Shown here piece after piece: positions 62,179 through 64,000 of a DNA stretch of 64,000 nucleotides. The position numbers and the translations under genes are program-made. The stretch comes from Litorimonas taeanensis (GTDB lineage: Bacteria > Pseudomonadota > Alphaproteobacteria > Caulobacterales > Maricaulaceae), in the NCBI RefSeq assembly GCF_003634015.1, contig NZ_RBII01000002.1:186001-250000 (forward strand). The letters are read 5' to 3'. The first letter of the stretch is position 1, and each line of letters begins with the position of its first letter. Under the pieces are notes generated by a model. The model made no database searches. It was not told the origin of the DNA and saw only the letters and a list, made by a program, of their open reading frames with translations.

Positions 62179-63522
62179 ATGCCCTCACGCCCTGAAATCG
62201 GCCTTTTAGCTTGTCTCGCCATCATTGCGATTTTGGCTTTAGGCATTATCGTACAAGCCCCCCTATTACCGACGCTTATTATCGTCACGCTTTATGCTGT
62301 CTTGGGGTGGACTCTACACCGAATTTCGACGTCTAAGGCGCGGAAAACAGAATCTGAATTCGGCACGCCCAGAAAATCCGTACGGCACTTAGATAGCTGG
62401 ATTAATGTAATAGACGCCTTACCTGTAGCTTGCGCCCTTATTGATAGAGATAAACGCGTCATCCACGCCAATAAAAGAGCGCAAGACTTAGCCACGATTG
62501 ACAAAATCGGTTTACCACTATCAAGCTATCTGAGAGGAACAGAGATTATACAAGCTTTGGAGCGTGCACAGGCGGGATATTCTACTCAGCCCGTTGAGAT
62601 TTTAAAGCTCACGCCTGAAGAACGCTATCTTCGGGTAACATTAACGACTGCGAGCCTTGTTCGCCCAAGTAATGGTCAAAGTTATCTACTGGCTGTTATC
62701 ACAGACATTACAGAAGACCGTGTCAGCCAGATGCAAAAGGCTGACTTTTTAGCCAATGCTTCACATGAGCTAAAAACGCCTATTGCTTCACTTCTTGGAT
62801 ATATTGAGACGCTCCGCCATCACGCCAAAGACGATCCTGTCGCACAAGAAAAATTCTTAGGGATTATGCAGAGCCAAGCTGAACGCATGGTACGTTTAAT
62901 CGATGACTTATTATCTTTGCGGAAAATTGAGCAAATAGAACATATCGCCCCCGAAGATATGGCGGATATAAATCAATCCCTGAAGGCGGCGATGGAAGTT
63001 GTTACACCCATAGCTGAGAAAAATGGCGTCACGTTGAGTTATAAAGGGCCTGATAAAGCCATAACTCGCGCAACCAGAGATGAATCCGTTCAACTCTTTT
63101 TGAATTTAATCGATAACGCCGTAAAATTTACACCGCGTGGGGAGTCTGTAAAAATTAAAGTATCGTCCGTTCGGAATTGGTCTCCTGCAGTAGCTTTTCG
63201 GGATAGCTCATTACCGGCAGAGAGCCCCAGTCGGCGTATTGCTGAACCCCCCAAATCAACAATCCAAGGTAAGGTCTGGCAAATTCAAATACGTGACCAA
63301 GGCCCCGGTTTCGCCCGTGAGCATCTACCTCGAATTGGGGAACGGTTCTATCGCATCGCAGGGGATCTTTCCTCGAAAGAAAAAGGAACAGGCCTTGGCC
63401 TAGCCATTGTCAAACACATTACGATTCGCCACAGAGCTGGCCTCTACATTCGAAGCCAGCAGGGTGAAGGCACTGAATTCACTGTTGTCTTGCCATTTAT
63501 TTCAGAGAAAAAAGCGAAGTAA
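62179..63522 (+). CDS. phoR: PhoR-like sensor histidine kinase
   Basis: 447 residues. Two membrane segments at the N terminus (IGLLACLAIIAILALGIIV and LPTLIIVTLYAVLGWTL), a PAS domain (about 75-180), a HisKA domain with ANASHELKTPIASLLG, and an ATPase domain with DQGPGFAREHLPRIGERFYR and GTGLGLAIVKHI. The kinase/PAS arrangement and the following phoU support a phosphate-starvation sensor. Between the N and G1 boxes of the ATPase domain lies an extra segment of about 35 residues (WSPAVAFRDSSLPAESPSRR) absent from most relatives. Confidence 0.88.
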   Translation: MPSRPEIGLLACLAIIAILALGIIVQAPLLPTLIIVTLYAVLGWTLHRISTSKARKTESEFGTPRKSVRHLDSWINVIDALPVACALIDRDKRVIHANKRAQDLATIDKIGLPLSSYLRGTEIIQALERAQAGYSTQPVEILKLTPEERYLRVTLTTASLVRPSNGQSYLLAVITDITEDRVSQMQKADFLANASHELKTPIASLLGYIETLRHHAKDDPVAQEKFLGIMQSQAERMVRLIDDLLSLRKIEQIEHIAPEDMADINQSLKAAMEVVTPIAEKNGVTLSYKGPDKAITRATRDESVQLFLNLIDNAVKFTPRGESVKIKVSSVRNWSPAVAFRDSSLPAESPSRRIAEPPKSTIQGKVWQIQIRDQGPGFAREHLPRIGERFYRIAGDLSSKEKGTGLGLAIVKHITIRHRAGLYIRSQQGEGTEFTVVLPFISEKKAK

Positions 63523-63559
63523 TTCAGCCCCATCATTAGGCCAACCCTTTCCCACCACA

Positions 63560-63610
63560 TTGTCACAGAGCTGTATTCGGTGCGTCATAATTCTGTTGTA
63601 AAATTGACAT
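63560..63610 (+). promoter_or_regulatory. Tandem Pho-box-like heptamers upstream of phoU
   Basis: Five heptamers start exactly 11 bases apart: TTGTCAC (63560), CTGTATT (63571), GCGTCAT (63582), CTGTTGT (63593), TTGACAT (63604). This spacing and the CTGTCAT-like consensus are those of PhoB binding sites. They lie just before the phoU ribosome-binding region. Confidence 0.6.
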
Positions 63611-63632
63611 AGGTGGGCGTAAGACGAGGTAT

Positions 63633-64000
63633 ATGATGAATAAATTAGCCGACCATATTGTCAGCGGGTATGATGCCGACCTGAATGACTTAAATGCTAA
63701 ACTCTCTCAAATGGGTAGCTTGGCCGAAACCATGCTGTCTGATGTTATTCGCTCTTTAAAAAAAAGAGACAATGAATTGGCAGAGGCTGTTATTGCCGCT
63801 GATTCTCAGGTGAACCGCTTTCAAGAAGAAATTGATGAAGACGCCCTTCGAATCGTTGCTTTGCGTCATCCGATGGCCTCTGACTTACGCCGTGTTATGG
63901 GCGCTGTTAGGGTTGCAAATGATATGGAACGCGTTGGCGACCTTGCCGAGGGTATTGCGTGGCGTACTTTATCCTTGAACGAGGTGGACCGCCTAAGCCT
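63633..64000 (+). CDS. phoU: Phosphate signalling complex protein PhoU (3' end beyond window)
   Basis: 122 codons visible, starting ATGATGAATAAA behind GACGAGG. The protein opens NKLADHIVSGYDADLNDL and shows the PhoU three-helix pattern with LRRVMGAVRVANDMERVGDLA (metal-binding E/DxxxD motif). Represses the Pho regulon through PhoR and the Pst transporter. It follows phoR by 110 bases, with Pho-box-like sites between; the usual pstSCAB genes are not on the phoR side. Confidence 0.93.
   Translation, partial: MMNKLADHIVSGYDADLNDLNAKLSQMGSLAETMLSDVIRSLKKRDNELAEAVIAADSQVNRFQEEIDEDALRIVALRHPMASDLRRVMGAVRVANDMERVGDLAEGIAWRTLSLNEVDRLS

Noticed and set aside
1-64000. CRISPR arrays or prophage modules
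   Set aside because: No evenly spaced short repeats with unique spacers and no capsid, terminase, portal or lysis genes were seen.

Overview
The window looks like chromosome of a free-living, probably marine alphaproteobacterium of moderate to low GC. It has an IHF-beta/rpsA neighbourhood, an RNase D-lptC-lptA-lptB run, a TonB-dependent receptor, a PhoR/PhoU pair and many GMC, acyl-CoA synthetase and aldehyde dehydrogenase type enzymes. A relative of the Maricaulales/Hyphomonadaceae is my best guess; this is inference, since no rRNA is present.

Layout. 0-5.5 kb: CDF metal exporter, GNAT/CelD-like acyltransferase, aldehyde dehydrogenase and GMC oxidoreductase. 5.5-9.5 kb (minus): a three-gene unit of a Tsx-like outer-membrane channel, a type-1 periplasmic binding protein without permease genes, and a membrane PAS histidine kinase; it reads as a sensing pathway rather than a transporter. 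9.7-16.8 kb: an accessory island ending at tRNA-Val(GAC). It holds three orphan Rhs C-terminal toxin modules with three different tips (Hint + type-24-like, HNH-like, ParB-like), each overlapping its own predicted immunity gene. Between them lie a hairpin-rich repeat, long direct repeats and a serine-recombinase C-terminal pseudogene whose tail repeats the tRNA-Val 3' flank.

17-27 kb: HEAT-like exported protein overlapping mrp, ArsC-like reductase, monoacylglycerol-lipase-type hydrolase, two YbjQ-family proteins, gshB, acyl-CoA synthetase, nitroreductase, msrA, N-formylglutamate amidohydrolase and tRNA-Ser(GGA). 27-30.4 kb: a CHASE/PAS hybrid-membrane histidine kinase with a single-domain response regulator. 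30.5-33.9 kb: RNase D and the lipopolysaccharide export genes lptC (enlarged), lptA, lptB. 34-42.4 kb: small membrane protein, luciferase-like monooxygenase, acyl-ACP/CoA ligase, mscL, ihfB, TonB receptor, rpsA.

42.4-48.8 kb: a decayed Kelch lipoprotein gene, a DUF5060-type lipoprotein, an IscU-like scaffold, cysK and a MoeB/ThiF enzyme. 48.9-53.5 kb: sulfotransferase, class-IV aminotransferase, D-2-hydroxyacid dehydrogenase, SH3 protein, a 24-residue membrane peptide gene and mtnP. 53.6-61.9 kb: M13 peptidase and a complete RND tripartite efflux operon. 62.2-64 kb: PhoR-like kinase followed by phoU (cut by the window end), with five 11-bp-phased Pho-box-like heptamers between them.

The most notable material is the Rhs toxin/immunity cassette array with its structured spacer repeats, the binding protein-kinase-channel operon, the LptC/LptA shared cysteine tail, and the Pho-box array. 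All family names come from reading the proteins by eye; no database search was run.
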